DNA of 64,000 nucleotides from Grimontia kaedaensis (GTDB taxonomy: Bacteria; Pseudomonadota; Gammaproteobacteria; Enterobacterales; Vibrionaceae): assembly GCF_023746615.1 (NCBI RefSeq), contig NZ_CP082276.1, positions 434,001-498,000 of the forward strand, written 5' to 3'. Within the stretch, counting starts at the first letter, position 1; every line of letters begins with the position of its first letter. Of this stretch, positions 1 to 8,426 are shown one piece after another. The translations under genes were made by a program, and so were the position numbers. Under the pieces are notes generated by a model. That model searched no databases. It had not been told where the DNA came from and was given only the letters and a program-made list of their open reading frames with translations.

Positions 1-1
1 A

Positions 2-91
2 GAGAATCTCGTCGGTTGGGCGGTCAGAAAGACATCCGAGCCCGAAAAAATCGGCGCGATATTACAGCCGAAACCCAGTGCTGGCAACTGA
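2..91 (+). CDS. C-terminal end of an unidentified upstream gene (partial)
   Basis: An open frame enters the window from the left and stops at a TGA at 89-91, giving 29 residues that end in KPSAGN. Its composition (Gly, Val, Glu, Lys and Pro mix, sensible codons) is more protein-like than the other two forward frames, which are also open here. No family can be named from so short a tail. The 250 bases after it contain no convincing gene. Confidence 0.3.
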   Translation, partial: ENLVGWAVRKTSEPEKIGAILQPKPSAGN

Positions 92-342
92 TTCAGGCGA
101 CCGAAAACCACTATTCGCTTACAGGGAAAGGAACAAGACAATTTCTGTCATGCTGACGTGCAGAAAAGAATCAAAAAAGACAGCACTCCCAATGATGGGA
201 AAGGAGCGGATTTCATTGGGCCTTTTTGGCATTTGCGAGTCATGTTGGGAAGTTACATTTTACGGGTGTCACCTGTCGGTAAGCGATTGTGGCAAGTGAT
301 ACCTTATGCTGTCCAAAAAGGTCAGGCTTCAGGATAGAAAAG

Positions 343-846
343 ATGGGGATAAAACTCCGAAAAGCAGTGTTATCTGATGCGGAGAACATAGCAAAAATTC
401 ATGTCGACTCTTGGGAAGTCGCATTCGAGGGGTTAATGCCAGAGAACTATATCAAAGGCTATACGCTCTCAGCCCGGATTAAAGAGTGGGAGGAAACTAT
501 ACAAACAAATGCTGAATTTGTTGTTGTTGCGGAGAGCGCCTCCACGGTGGTTGGGTTTATGTCCTATCGAGTCCACCCAGATGCCCCTGAGATCATTGAG
601 TTGAGTAAGTTGTACCTTTGCCCAACCCACTATGGATAGGGCACGGGGAGCCTATTTATGCGCAATTTGGAAAATACAGCTCGAGATAGCGGCGTGGGAA
701 CGATCCATTTATACGTGTTGAATAACAACGTAACAGCCATTCAGTTTTACATGAAACATGGTTTTGAAAATGCAGATGGTTTTGTTTCGGAAGAGTTTGA
801 AGGCACCACAATTATTGATGTGCTGATGACGAAGAGGGTGTCATGA
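343..846 (+). pseudogene. GNAT-family N-acetyltransferase interrupted by an in-frame amber codon
   Basis: Read through a single TAG at 637-639, this frame gives a complete GNAT acetyltransferase of about 167 residues. It starts MGIKLRKAVLSDAENIAKIH after an AGGATAG ribosome site and ends in the usual NNVTAIQFYMKHGF motif. The TAG is codon 99, inside the acetyl-CoA-binding motif A: HYG-stop-GTGS where the family has Q/R-x-x-G-x-G/A, so CAG to TAG is the simplest explanation. The rest of the frame is intact on both sides, which implies a recent mutation, a sequencing error or suppression. As written it would yield a truncated protein without the cofactor loop. The stop overlaps the next start (ATGA), so the two genes were co-translated. 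Substrate unknown. Confidence 0.75.
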
Positions 847-1226
847 AGAAATCAATCGTCCCAGAAGAATTTAAGCATTACTTCGATGATTGGCATTTTT
901 CACCAGTGATCGATGCCGATGGCACTGTGTATCTTTCCGGTGTGACTGCTGCAAGAAAAGGCAAGCGAATCAGTACAGACCCAGAAGAGCAGTTTCACGA
1001 TGCGTTTTACAAACTGGGTGTATACCTGAATGCGGCAGGGCTCAGCTATTCAGATATCGTTGAAATGACCACATTTCACATCGAACTAAAAAAGCACATC
1101 GATGTTTTCTCTAGGGTTAAGGATGAGTACATCAAAGCGCCATATCCTGCTTGGTCTGCCATTGGTGTATCGGAATTTATCCCTGACAATGCGTTGGTAG
1201 AGATGAGAATTGTTGCCAAGCGCTAG
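843..1226 (+). CDS. RidA (YjgF/YER057c/UK114) family protein
   Basis: A 127-residue protein with the RidA fold pattern: VYLSGVTA near residue 30, QFHDAFYKLGVYLNAAG near residue 50, and APYPAWSAIGVSEF followed by ALVEMRIVAKR at the end. Family members deaminate reactive enamine/imine intermediates or act as related small-molecule hydrolases. The C-terminal region has Ile/Met rather than the VEIEAIA form typical of true RidA, and I do not see the RidA-type substrate arginine clearly, so it may belong to a diverged subgroup. Its ATG overlaps the stop of the preceding acetyltransferase frame by four bases, indicating one transcript and coupled translation. It is distinct from the second RidA protein at 6509-6913. 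Confidence 0.85.
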   Translation: MKKSIVPEEFKHYFDDWHFSPVIDADGTVYLSGVTAARKGKRISTDPEEQFHDAFYKLGVYLNAAGLSYSDIVEMTTFHIELKKHIDVFSRVKDEYIKAPYPAWSAIGVSEFIPDNALVEMRIVAKR

Positions 1227-1400
1227 TATCTCGAGGCAAGTTTTACTTCATAAAAGCTCACAGCTTATCTATTTCAAAATCATGAAAAATAATAGCATTT
1301 AGCTAATTTTCACAACGGCTGACATTTTTTTCACACTGCGTTGTTTAAAGTGATTTCATTAATCAGTAAGGATGGCTCATCCCATTCTGCGAGAGGTTTT

Positions 1401-2582
1401 ATGAAATCCAAATACTCAACTTATTTGAAAGTGGCAGCTGTTTTATTGGGAGGAGCATTCCTGACAACAGGCTGTTTGCAGGCACCTGATGAGCCTTTGT
1501 ATCAAACATCAGAGAAATTGCCTGAGTATGAGCAAACGTCGTTCGACGAATATATTAAAGACACCAAGCTTTGGCTGGAACAAAACCGGGTCTTTTTGAC
1601 GGACGACAAGCAGACAGAAATTGATGCAAATTTGCCGTTTGAGCTTGCTCCGAAGGACCAAGTCACGCCGACTAAGGGCGTACTTTTTGTGCACGGGCTA
1701 GGCGATTCTCCATTCTATTTCAGAGATATTGCCAAGGTTCTCTCTGAGCAGGGCTTTTTGGTTAGAACTGTTTTACTTCCTGGTCATGGCTCGCGTCCCG
1801 GCGACCTGATATTGCCAACCTTTGATGATTGGAAGCGGGTGGTTCAGCATCATGCTGAGCTGTTGGCAAATGACGTGGATGAAGTCTGGTTGGGCGGTTT
1901 CTCTACGGGTGCAAACCTCGTAACGGCTTATGCTGCTCAACATGATGATATTGATGGTCTGTTGTTGTTCTCTCCGGCCATGGCGCCAAAAGATTCCTTG
2001 CATGTGATTGCTCCAGTGGCTAACTACTTCCTGGATTGGCTGGATGTTGATCCGCATGAAGACAACTACACCCGTTACGCCACCTTGGCCACAAACGGTG
2101 CAGTTTTATTTTCTGAGTCGGTCAGTGAAGTGAATGATCATCTGTCAGAAACGCCATATCGCAAGCCTGTACTGATGGTCATCAGCGAGAGCGACAGTGT
2201 GTTGGATTCTGCTGAAACCATCGACCTGTTTAAGTCGAGCTTTCTTCACCCTCAAAGCCGCTTTGTATGGTACGGGGACGGGAAAATCACAGGAGACACA
2301 CGCATTATCTCTTTGGCTTCATCCATTCCAGAGCAACGTATCAGTACGTTTTCTCACATGAGTGTGTTGTTCTCTCCATCCAATGACTACTACGGCAAAA
2401 ACGGTAGCCAATTGGTTTGTGACAACGGCCAGAGTGAGGAAGCAGAAAAAGCGTGTCCTAGTAGTGACGAACTTTGGTATGCCAGTTATGACTATTTGGA
2501 AGAAGGTAAAATCCATGCCCGTTTGACGTGGAATCCTTATTTTTCAGAGTTAGCGGAAACCGTTGGAACCGTGACAAAGTAA
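1401..2582 (+). CDS. alpha/beta-hydrolase lipoprotein (esterase/lipase type)
   Basis: The 393-residue product starts at an ATG preceded by GAGAGG. It opens with a lipoprotein signal peptide, MKSKYSTYLKVAAVLLGGAF, followed by the lipobox LTTGC, so lipid attachment to the cysteine is expected. The core is an alpha/beta hydrolase: LFVHGLGDSPFYF supplies the oxyanion HG motif, GGFSTGA is the nucleophile elbow (G-x-S-x-G), ISESD fits the acid and FSHM the histidine. It resembles the serine aminopeptidase S33/monoacylglycerol-lipase group; the substrate cannot be inferred. A longer reading from 1341 would bury the signal peptide and is rejected. It appears to be transcribed alone. Confidence 0.85.
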   Translation: MKSKYSTYLKVAAVLLGGAFLTTGCLQAPDEPLYQTSEKLPEYEQTSFDEYIKDTKLWLEQNRVFLTDDKQTEIDANLPFELAPKDQVTPTKGVLFVHGLGDSPFYFRDIAKVLSEQGFLVRTVLLPGHGSRPGDLILPTFDDWKRVVQHHAELLANDVDEVWLGGFSTGANLVTAYAAQHDDIDGLLLFSPAMAPKDSLHVIAPVANYFLDWLDVDPHEDNYTRYATLATNGAVLFSESVSEVNDHLSETPYRKPVLMVISESDSVLDSAETIDLFKSSFLHPQSRFVWYGDGKITGDTRIISLASSIPEQRISTFSHMSVLFSPSNDYYGKNGSQLVCDNGQSEEAEKACPSSDELWYASYDYLEEGKIHARLTWNPYFSELAETVGTVTK

Positions 2583-2658
2583 GTGCGTCTCGTTGCCAAT
2601 GGCGTGTGTGGCATGGAATAATCCAGCGCATTATTCAAACCACAATAACTGTGAATTT

Positions 2659-2904
2659 ATGACTGACAAAATTGATATCATCAGCACCCTCGAAGATCTG
2701 GAAACCTTCCTTATCGCCATTGAAAGCGGTGGTTTGGGACTGACGGGTGTAGCGGGTGTTGCGCTGGCAACCAACAATGCTACCGGTCAGCCTTTTCTTG
2801 CTGTGCTGGATGATAAACATCAACTGATACTAGCGCGTGACGTAACGCCAGAGGTGTTTGAGACTGGCAAAGATTTGGTTCGTTACGGGCCGAAAAAGCA
2901 CTAA
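2659..2904 (+). CDS. small conserved-looking hypothetical protein
   Basis: An 81-residue cytoplasmic protein starting MTDKIDIISTLEDLETFLIA. It has no signal peptide, membrane segment or cysteine and I do not recognise the family. The start at 2659 is chosen because residues from the upstream ATG at 2593 look non-coding (Asn/His-rich). It follows the lipoprotein hydrolase by 76 bases and ends just before a strong hairpin terminator, so it may be co-transcribed with the hydrolase. Confidence 0.6.
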   Translation: MTDKIDIISTLEDLETFLIAIESGGLGLTGVAGVALATNNATGQPFLAVLDDKHQLILARDVTPEVFETGKDLVRYGPKKH

Positions 2905-2933
2905 TTCCTAGTTTGGAAATTTTTCTTTCATTA

Positions 2934-2967
2934 ACAACAAACGCCCTCAATAGAGGGCGTTTGTTGT
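2934..2967. terminator. bidirectional hairpin terminator between convergent genes
   Basis: A perfect 15-bp inverted repeat (2934-2948 and 2953-2967) with a 4-base AATA loop. It lies between the stop of the small forward gene at 2904 and the stop of the reverse-strand fumC at 3032, and T-rich stem ends suit termination from both sides. Confidence 0.85.
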
Positions 2968-3031
2968 CCGGAATCTAACTGCTGTTCCGGTATTTCAGCA
3001 AGTGAAGGTAGTGCTTTGAGTTATTGGTATT

Positions 3032-4420
3032 CTATTCTGCCAACCCACCTTGGGTGAGTTGGGTAGGGTCGAGCAAGCGCGTTAACGCTTCTCTGTCTAA
3101 ATCTGTCTCTTCTTCCGCAACATCAATGATGGCTCGACCTTCTTTGTATGCCTTTTTGGCGATCTCTGCCGCTTTTAGGTATCCAATCACGGGATTGAGC
3201 GCTGTCACCAAAATGGGGTTTTTCGCCAGCGCAACATCCAGATTTTCTTTCCTGACCGTGAACGTGAAAATGGCCTTGTCTGCCAGTGCACGCGAACTAT
3301 TACTGAGCAGTTCAATGCTCTCCAACACATTGTGAGCAATGACTGGAAGCATCACGTTAAGCTGGAAATTGCCAGATTGGCCTGCCACGGTGACGGTGGC
3401 GTCGTTGCCAATCACCTGCGCTGCTGCCATGGCTGCGGCTTCAGGAATCACAGGGTTCACTTTGCCAGGCATGATGGAAGATCCTGGTTGTAAGCCTTGA
3501 AGCTCAATTTCTCCCAATCCTGCCAACGGGCCGGAGTTCATCCAACGTAGATCATTGGCAATCTTCATGATGGCAACAGCAGCCGTCTTGAGTTGGCCAG
3601 ACAAAGCTACCATGGCGTCTTGACTGCTGAGATTGAAGAAGAAGTTTTCGCTGGCTTCAAATTGCGCGCCTGTCGCTTGCGAAAGGTTGTGGGCGAATGC
3701 GGAAGCAAATCGTGGATCTGCATTAATACCTGTACCAACCGCAGTACCACCTTGAGCGAGTGCTTTAACGGCTCCCAGGCTGCGTTCAATACCTTGTTTG
3801 GCATGCTCAACCTGGAACTGCCAGCCGCCGAGTTCTTGATCAAAAGTCACTGGCATTGCATCCATCAAATGGGTGCGCCCTGTTTTGACCACGGCACCGA
3901 TATCTTCACGCTTGATATGCAGTGTATGGGAGAGGTGCGCCAAAGATGGCAGGAGGTGCTTTTCAATCGTCAAAGCAGCGCTGACTTGAATCGCAGTAGG
4001 GATGACGTCATTGCTACTTTGGCCCATATTTACATGGTCATTTGGGCTAACGACATCGCCAAGCTTGGCACTGGCGAGCGTCGCAATCACTTCATTGGCA
4101 TTCATGTTAGAACTGGTGCCAGAACCGGTTTGGAACACATCGACAGGAAACTGGTCGAGGTGTTCACCATCAATGATCTCTTGGGCAGCATTAGAGATAG
4201 ACTCAGCAATATCTCCTTGTAGCAAGCCTAGCTGTGCATTAGTGATAGCAGCGGTCTGCTTAATGTATGCCAAGGCCTGAATAAAAGTCGCTGGCATGGT
4301 GTGTCTACTGAACTGGAAGTTGTCGACGGCGCGCTGAGTTTGGGCTTGGTAGAGGGCATCCGCAGGAACGCGAATTTCTCCCATGCTGTCTTTCTCTGTT
4401 CTGAATTCTTGGGTAGTCAT
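3032..4420 (-). CDS. fumC: class II fumarate hydratase FumC
   Basis: A 462-residue protein of normal length for FumC, the iron-independent, heat-stable fumarase that interconverts fumarate and L-malate in the TCA cycle. It carries the superfamily signature GSSIMPGKVNP (residues 313-323), the active-site stretch TGSGTSSNMN (98-107), and GRTHLMDAMP with the active-site-region His184. It is the second gene of a two-gene unit behind a Fur box, starting 17 bases after the gene at 4438-4818. Iron-regulated synthesis of a fumarase without an iron-sulfur cluster fits replacement of the Fe-S fumarase during iron starvation; that role is inference from the Fur box and from the known Pseudomonas arrangement. 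Confidence 0.97.
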   Translation of the reverse strand: MTTQEFRTEKDSMGEIRVPADALYQAQTQRAVDNFQFSRHTMPATFIQALAYIKQTAAITNAQLGLLQGDIAESISNAAQEIIDGEHLDQFPVDVFQTGSGTSSNMNANEVIATLASAKLGDVVSPNDHVNMGQSSNDVIPTAIQVSAALTIEKHLLPSLAHLSHTLHIKREDIGAVVKTGRTHLMDAMPVTFDQELGGWQFQVEHAKQGIERSLGAVKALAQGGTAVGTGINADPRFASAFAHNLSQATGAQFEASENFFFNLSSQDAMVALSGQLKTAAVAIMKIANDLRWMNSGPLAGLGEIELQGLQPGSSIMPGKVNPVIPEAAAMAAAQVIGNDATVTVAGQSGNFQLNVMLPVIAHNVLESIELLSNSSRALADKAIFTFTVRKENLDVALAKNPILVTALNPVIGYLKAAEIAKKAYKEGRAIIDVAEEETDLDREALTRLLDPTQLTQGGLAE

Positions 4421-4437
4421 ACAGGGTCCTTTTGCCT

Positions 4438-4818
4438 TTAATCCAGTGGTGCCTGAAGGCGTTGTAATTCGAGTTGTAGTGAGAGGAATCTCTGTTCCCC
4501 GCCATGGCGGCGTTTATAAAACCTTTTGAGTGCAATCAGAGGCTCATGAATCATGTTCAGGCACACGTGGCGGAATTGCTGTGATCGATCGGGGTCTCGG
4601 ATGGCTTCAATCAGTGCGAAGTAAACCTGACGCAGATAAAGCTCAGCGAGCAGCGGGCTTTCATTCTCGGCGCCTAACTCATGGTAGGAAGCGAGCGTGA
4701 CACCCGACTGAATGAAGTGGTAAACCACATCGGGTTCATAGCCCCAGACAATGTCTGAATGATTAAACCTTTCCAACGACTGAAAATACTCTGTGTATAA
4801 AAACGTTCTGTCGATCAT
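4438..4818 (-). CDS. FagA-like small protein upstream of fumC
   Basis: A 126-residue soluble protein, helical and rich in Leu, Arg and His, starting MIDRTFLYTEYFQSL, with no transmembrane segment and no known catalytic motif. The start is 24 bases from a Fur box on the coding side and the gene precedes fumC. In Pseudomonas aeruginosa the iron-repressed operon fagA-fumC-orfX-sodM begins with a small Fur-associated gene, so by position and size this is probably the FagA equivalent. I name it from context; sequence identity to FagA was not tested. Confidence 0.55.
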   Translation of the reverse strand: MIDRTFLYTEYFQSLERFNHSDIVWGYEPDVVYHFIQSGVTLASYHELGAENESPLLAELYLRQVYFALIEAIRDPDRSQQFRHVCLNMIHEPLIALKRFYKRRHGGEQRFLSLQLELQRLQAPLD

Positions 4819-4841
4819 CTACCAGCCCCGATTTATTTCTA

Positions 4842-4860
4842 GATAATGATAATTATTATC
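4842..4860 (-). promoter_or_regulatory. Fur box controlling the fagA-like/fumC unit
   Basis: GATAATGATAATTATTATC matches the classical 19-bp Fur consensus GATAATGATAATCATTATC at 18 of 19 positions. It lies just upstream of the start at 4818 on the reverse strand, where bound Fe-Fur would block the promoter. It predicts derepression of both genes in low iron. Confidence 0.88.
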
Positions 4861-4924
4861 ATTTAATGTTTTTGATAACAACCCCTTGGTTTTTGTCGTT
4901 ATTGAAGATTTCGGTTCAATCGAA

Positions 4925-4950
4925 ACAAAAAAGGAGCGCTTTAGCGCCCC
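4925..4950 (-). terminator. terminator of trxC
   Basis: On the reverse strand a GC-rich 7-bp stem with one wobble pair and a 4-base loop is followed by a run of six T residues, 23 bases beyond the trxC stop codon. It separates trxC from the Fur-controlled promoter. Confidence 0.75.
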
Positions 4951-4972
4951 TCGATATGGATAGTGAAATGAG

Positions 4973-5401
4973 TTAGATAGTCTGGGATAACCAGCCGTTG
5001 AACTCATTTTGTGGTAGCGCACCGTTGATTTGCTGAGCCATCTTGCCATCCTTGAACAACATAATGGTCGGTATGCTGCGGATTCGATATTTCGCTGCCA
5101 ACGCTTGCTGCTCTTCAGTGTTTACTTTGACGAAGATAGCGTCCTCTTGCTTACCTTTTGCTGTGGCTTCAAATACTGGCGCGAATCCCTGACATGGGCC
5201 ACACCAAGGTGCCCAGAAATCAATAACCACAGGCTTACCAGAAGCGAGCAGGGCGTCCATGTTGTCATCAGTACCTTCAATCGGTTTTCCTGTAAGCAGC
5301 GAAGACTTACAAATGCCGCAGCTTGGATTCTCATCAACGCGCTCAGCCGGAATGCGATTCAGCTTATTACAATGTGGACAACGCACGGTTAATGTACTCA
5401 T
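4973..5401 (-). CDS. trxC: thioredoxin 2 (TrxC)
   Basis: A 142-residue protein with the two-part plan of thioredoxin 2: an N-terminal zinc finger made by two CxxC pairs (Cys8/Cys11 and Cys28/Cys31), then a thioredoxin domain with the redox site WCGPC (residues 66-70) and the cis-proline SIPT near residue 110. TrxC reduces disulfides in cytoplasmic proteins and is commonly induced by oxidative stress through OxyR; I did not identify an OxyR site here. Single gene with its own terminator. Confidence 0.96.
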   Translation of the reverse strand: MSTLTVRCPHCNKLNRIPAERVDENPSCGICKSSLLTGKPIEGTDDNMDALLASGKPVVIDFWAPWCGPCQGFAPVFEATAKGKQEDAIFVKVNTEEQQALAAKYRIRSIPTIMLFKDGKMAQQINGALPQNEFNGWLSQTI

Positions 5402-5474
5402 TTTGAAAACCTTTCCTTTGATTTGCTTGGGTGTAGATTATTCGTATCCCGGCTTTGAGGCCATTTCATTTCAT

Positions 5475-6374
5475 CTATCGTTGAGATTGGTTTCTCCTAT
5501 CATCAGAAATTCGCGCTTTGCACAGTTCATAAAATTCATAAGCCTGTGGCGAAAAGTAACGATCTTTCAACCGTAAGATACCAATTTGCCTTTCCACATA
5601 GGGTGTTGTTAGGGGAAGCCAACAGAGATCCCTCTCATCATCTGGGAAAGCGAGCTTAGGCAGGGTAGTGATGCCTATCCCAAGCTTTAAAACGGAAAAT
5701 AGGGAAGTGATGTTTTCGACGCTGTAGCGTGCATTGGCAGCAAGTACATTGGCGTGCGTGGGCTCAAGTAAGGTACAAGTGCCATTTTTTACAAAAGGAA
5801 GCGCCACCAAATCTTGCCATTCGATGTCTCTTGCCTGCTGTGTTAGAGGGTGGTCTTTCAAACACACCACACCCAAGGGATCGGCCAGTAGCGGTGTGAA
5901 CTCAATGCGTTCATCCTGAATATGAAGACAGTTCCCCAGCGCTAAATCTACCTCTCCTGCGAGTAACCTTGCTTCTACACCGGCTGCATTGTCATCGACT
6001 AAAGCGACATCCACATTGGGATGGTTTTCTGTGTAACTTGCTAAAACGGTGGGGATTAACTTGGCGGCGACCGAAGGGACGCTGGCAATCCGTACCTGAC
6101 CTAACTGGCCTGCGGCAGCGGCGCATAGGTCAGAGTTCAACTCTTCGTATAGCTTTAGAAATTGGTTGATTTTAGGAAGACAGAATTCGCCAAAAGGGGT
6201 CAGCTTTGCTTTGTGTCCATTATCAAACAGGGATTGCCCCAGTATCTTTTCCAGTTCTTTGACTGAGGTAGACAGTGCCGCCTGCGAGCGATTAGCTTTT
6301 GAAGCCGCCGCGCGAAAACCACGCAGCTCCGCGACTAAGGAAAAGTGTTTCAACTGCTGCAGCTTAATATCCAT
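5475..6374 (-). CDS. LysR-type regulator of the divergent catabolic operon
   Basis: A 299-residue LysR-family regulator beginning MDIKLQQLKHFSLVAEL. The N-terminal winged helix-turn-helix is at about residues 3-60 (GFRAAASKANRSQAALSTSV, KELEKILGQSLFDN) and the rest is a periplasmic-binding-like effector domain. An ATG 75 bases further upstream exists, but the 6374 start has AGGGCGG just before it and matches the usual LysR N-terminus. It is divergent from the operon starting at 6509, the standard arrangement for a LysR activator controlling its neighbours; the inducer is unknown. Confidence 0.9.
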   Translation of the reverse strand: MDIKLQQLKHFSLVAELRGFRAAASKANRSQAALSTSVKELEKILGQSLFDNGHKAKLTPFGEFCLPKINQFLKLYEELNSDLCAAAAGQLGQVRIASVPSVAAKLIPTVLASYTENHPNVDVALVDDNAAGVEARLLAGEVDLALGNCLHIQDERIEFTPLLADPLGVVCLKDHPLTQQARDIEWQDLVALPFVKNGTCTLLEPTHANVLAANARYSVENITSLFSVLKLGIGITTLPKLAFPDDERDLCWLPLTTPYVERQIGILRLKDRYFSPQAYEFYELCKARISDDRRNQSQR

Positions 6375-6415
6375 CCGCCCTAAATCCCTCTCTGATAAAC
6401 GATAAATAAAACTGA

Positions 6416-6481
6416 ACAATTGAAAAAAATTAACCGTTCGTTTTATCAAAAATTGTAAGGCAGACTTTAATCAATTGTTAA
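6416..6481. promoter_or_regulatory. candidate LysR operator between divergent genes
   Basis: The 134-base gap between the LysR start and the first operon gene holds two similar AT-rich sites with a CAATTG core (6416-6421 and 6472-6477). The second sits in the near-palindrome TTAATCAATTGTTAA (6467-6481), which satisfies the LysR T-N11-A pattern. Spacing between cores is 56 bases, about five helical turns. Assignment is by position and symmetry only. Confidence 0.35.
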
Positions 6482-6508
6482 CAGATTGACAAAGAGAGTC
6501 TTAATTCA

Positions 6509-6913
6509 ATGTTGCCCCAAGAGAATCGCCACGTAGAGAAATCCGTGATTAAAACTGACCTGTTTGCCTCGAAAGCCCCTCTTGAGTGGGCGGTTGGCCA
6601 TAACGGTACGCTCTACACCGCTCAAATCCCCATTGATAAACAAGGTCAGCTGGTGAATGGCGGCATTGAAGCGCAGACCCGTCAAACCATGGATAACCTG
6701 ATGCACACACTTGAAAGCGCAGGTGTGACTAGTTCGGCGGTGCTGCAAGTGCTGATTTATGTGACGGACCGTAGCTACCTTCAAACTGTTAACAAGGTCT
6801 ACGCCGAATATTTTAATGCGCCATACCCGAACCGAGCGGCGATGGTAGTGGCGGATTTAGCAAGGGAAGGCATGTTAGTGGAGCTGGTGGTGTATGCCGC
6901 GCTTCCTCAATAA
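6509..6913 (+). CDS. RidA family protein, first gene of the catabolic operon
   Basis: A 134-residue RidA/YjgF-type protein: TLYTAQIPIDKQGQLVNGG, TRQTMDNLMHTLESAGV, VLIYVTDRSYLQTVNKVYAE, and APYPNRAAMVVADLAREGML followed by VELVVYAAL. Such proteins clear enamine/imine products or are specific deaminases in amine and amino-acid catabolic operons. It has a diverged C-terminus (AREGMLVELVVYA rather than PxxxALVEIEAVA). It is 42 bases ahead of the aldehyde dehydrogenase, so a shared transcript is likely. An imine intermediate in the pathway is implied but not shown. Confidence 0.87.
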   Translation: MLPQENRHVEKSVIKTDLFASKAPLEWAVGHNGTLYTAQIPIDKQGQLVNGGIEAQTRQTMDNLMHTLESAGVTSSAVLQVLIYVTDRSYLQTVNKVYAEYFNAPYPNRAAMVVADLAREGMLVELVVYAALPQ

Positions 6914-6955
6914 CAAATGAATTTGAAATAAAAAATAGAGATCAAGGAGTCAACG

Positions 6956-8404
6956 ATGAGCCTGAACAGAGAAAACGCACTCTACATTGGTGGGGAGTGG
7001 TGTCAGGGAAACCGTACGGTTGCCAACATCAACCCATCTAACATTTCCGAGTCTTTGGGGGACTTTGCGCAAGCCAGCCAAGCTCAGGTTCATCAGGCGA
7101 TTGCCAGTGCACGTGAAGCGCAGCCAGTTTGGGCGAAAACGCCGCTGGAACAAAAACAGAAAGTGCTGCAAACCATTGGTGATGAGCTGATTGCACGTTG
7201 TGATGAGTTGGGCCGTTTGCTTTCCAGCGAAGAGGGCAAACCGTTCGCAGAAGGTCGTGGTGAGGTTTACCGAGCGGGGCAATTCTTCCAATACTATGCG
7301 GCGGAAGTGCTGCGTCAAATGGGTGAAATGGCCGAATCTGTGCGCCCCGGCGTTCAGGTCGAAGTCACTCGTGAAGCAGTTGGCGTGGTTGCAATCATTT
7401 CGCCATGGAACTTCCCGACGGCCACTGCCTCTTGGAAAATTGCGCCAGCACTGGCATTTGGCAACAGCGTAATTTGGAAGCCTGCCAACCTGACACCCGC
7501 AAGTGCCGTGGCATTGGCAGATATCATTCACCGTTCTGGGCTGCCGGCAGGAGCATTTAACCTGGTGCTGGGCTCTGGTTCTGAAGTGGGCGACACCCTG
7601 ATCCACAGCAGCGAAATCGATGCTGTCAGCTTCACAGGCTCTGTGGATGTGGGCCGAAAAGTGGCAGCAGCGACGGCGCCTAACTTTGTTCGCTGCCAGC
7701 TTGAGATGGGCAGTAAGAATGCCCTTGTTATTGCCGAAGACGCTGACATCAACATCGCTGTAGAAGCAACCATAGCCGGCTCATTCTCTGGGACAGGTCA
7801 GAAGTGCACCGCGTCCTCCCGCCTTATCGTCCTTGATAGCGTTCATGATGCTTACGTTGAAGCACTTTCTGCGCGTATGCAGCAACTGAAAGTTGGACAT
7901 GCGTTGGAAGACGGTGTGTTTATGGGGCCAGTCGTCGATGAACGCCAACTTTCTTCAAACCTGAAGTGGGTAGAGAGAGCCCATGAACTGGGTGCGGAGC
8001 TGGTCACTGGTGGTGAGCGTTTAACCCTTGAAAACGACGGTTACTACATGGCGCCGACCTTGTTCATCAATACCCAGAATGATTGGGACATCAATCAGGA
8101 AGAGCTATTCGCTCCTATGGCCTGCGTTCAGCGCGTCGGCTCTCTGGATGAAGCCATCGCCAAAGTGAATGAAACCCGTTTTGGCCTGACTGCGGGGATT
8201 GTGACATCCAGCCTTCGCACCAGCGCCCTCTTTAAGCAACAAGCCCAAACCGGTTGTGTGATGGTAAATCTGCCAACGGCAGGCACTGACTATCACGTAC
8301 CGTTTGGCGGCCGCAAGGAATCCAGCTTTGGTCCGCGCGAGCAGGGCCAGTATGCACGTGATTTCTACACCATCGTGAAAACGGCTTACCAGCGCGCGTA
8401 CTAA
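6956..8404 (+). CDS. NAD(P)-dependent aldehyde dehydrogenase
   Basis: A 482-residue member of the aldehyde dehydrogenase superfamily, which oxidises aldehydes to carboxylates. Visible landmarks are SPWNFP with oxyanion Asn152, the nucleotide-binding FTGS (226-229), general-base Glu250 in LEMGSKN and the catalytic Cys284 in GQKCTASSR. Length and motifs fit the succinate-semialdehyde/2-oxoglutarate-semialdehyde group, but the substrate cannot be fixed from sequence. Good ribosome site AAGGAG seven bases before the start. Second gene of the LysR-linked operon, 22 bases before the M19-like gene. Confidence 0.93.
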   Translation: MSLNRENALYIGGEWCQGNRTVANINPSNISESLGDFAQASQAQVHQAIASAREAQPVWAKTPLEQKQKVLQTIGDELIARCDELGRLLSSEEGKPFAEGRGEVYRAGQFFQYYAAEVLRQMGEMAESVRPGVQVEVTREAVGVVAIISPWNFPTATASWKIAPALAFGNSVIWKPANLTPASAVALADIIHRSGLPAGAFNLVLGSGSEVGDTLIHSSEIDAVSFTGSVDVGRKVAAATAPNFVRCQLEMGSKNALVIAEDADINIAVEATIAGSFSGTGQKCTASSRLIVLDSVHDAYVEALSARMQQLKVGHALEDGVFMGPVVDERQLSSNLKWVERAHELGAELVTGGERLTLENDGYYMAPTLFINTQNDWDINQEELFAPMACVQRVGSLDEAIAKVNETRFGLTAGIVTSSLRTSALFKQQAQTGCVMVNLPTAGTDYHVPFGGRKESSFGPREQGQYARDFYTIVKTAYQRAY

Positions 8405-8426
8405 TTGATCAGGGTAGGGACAGCTT

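Noticed and set aside
78..299. Open forward frame of 73 codons
   Set aside because: Residues look random (Cys, Arg and Ser rich), no ribosome site, and two other forward frames are open in the same area.
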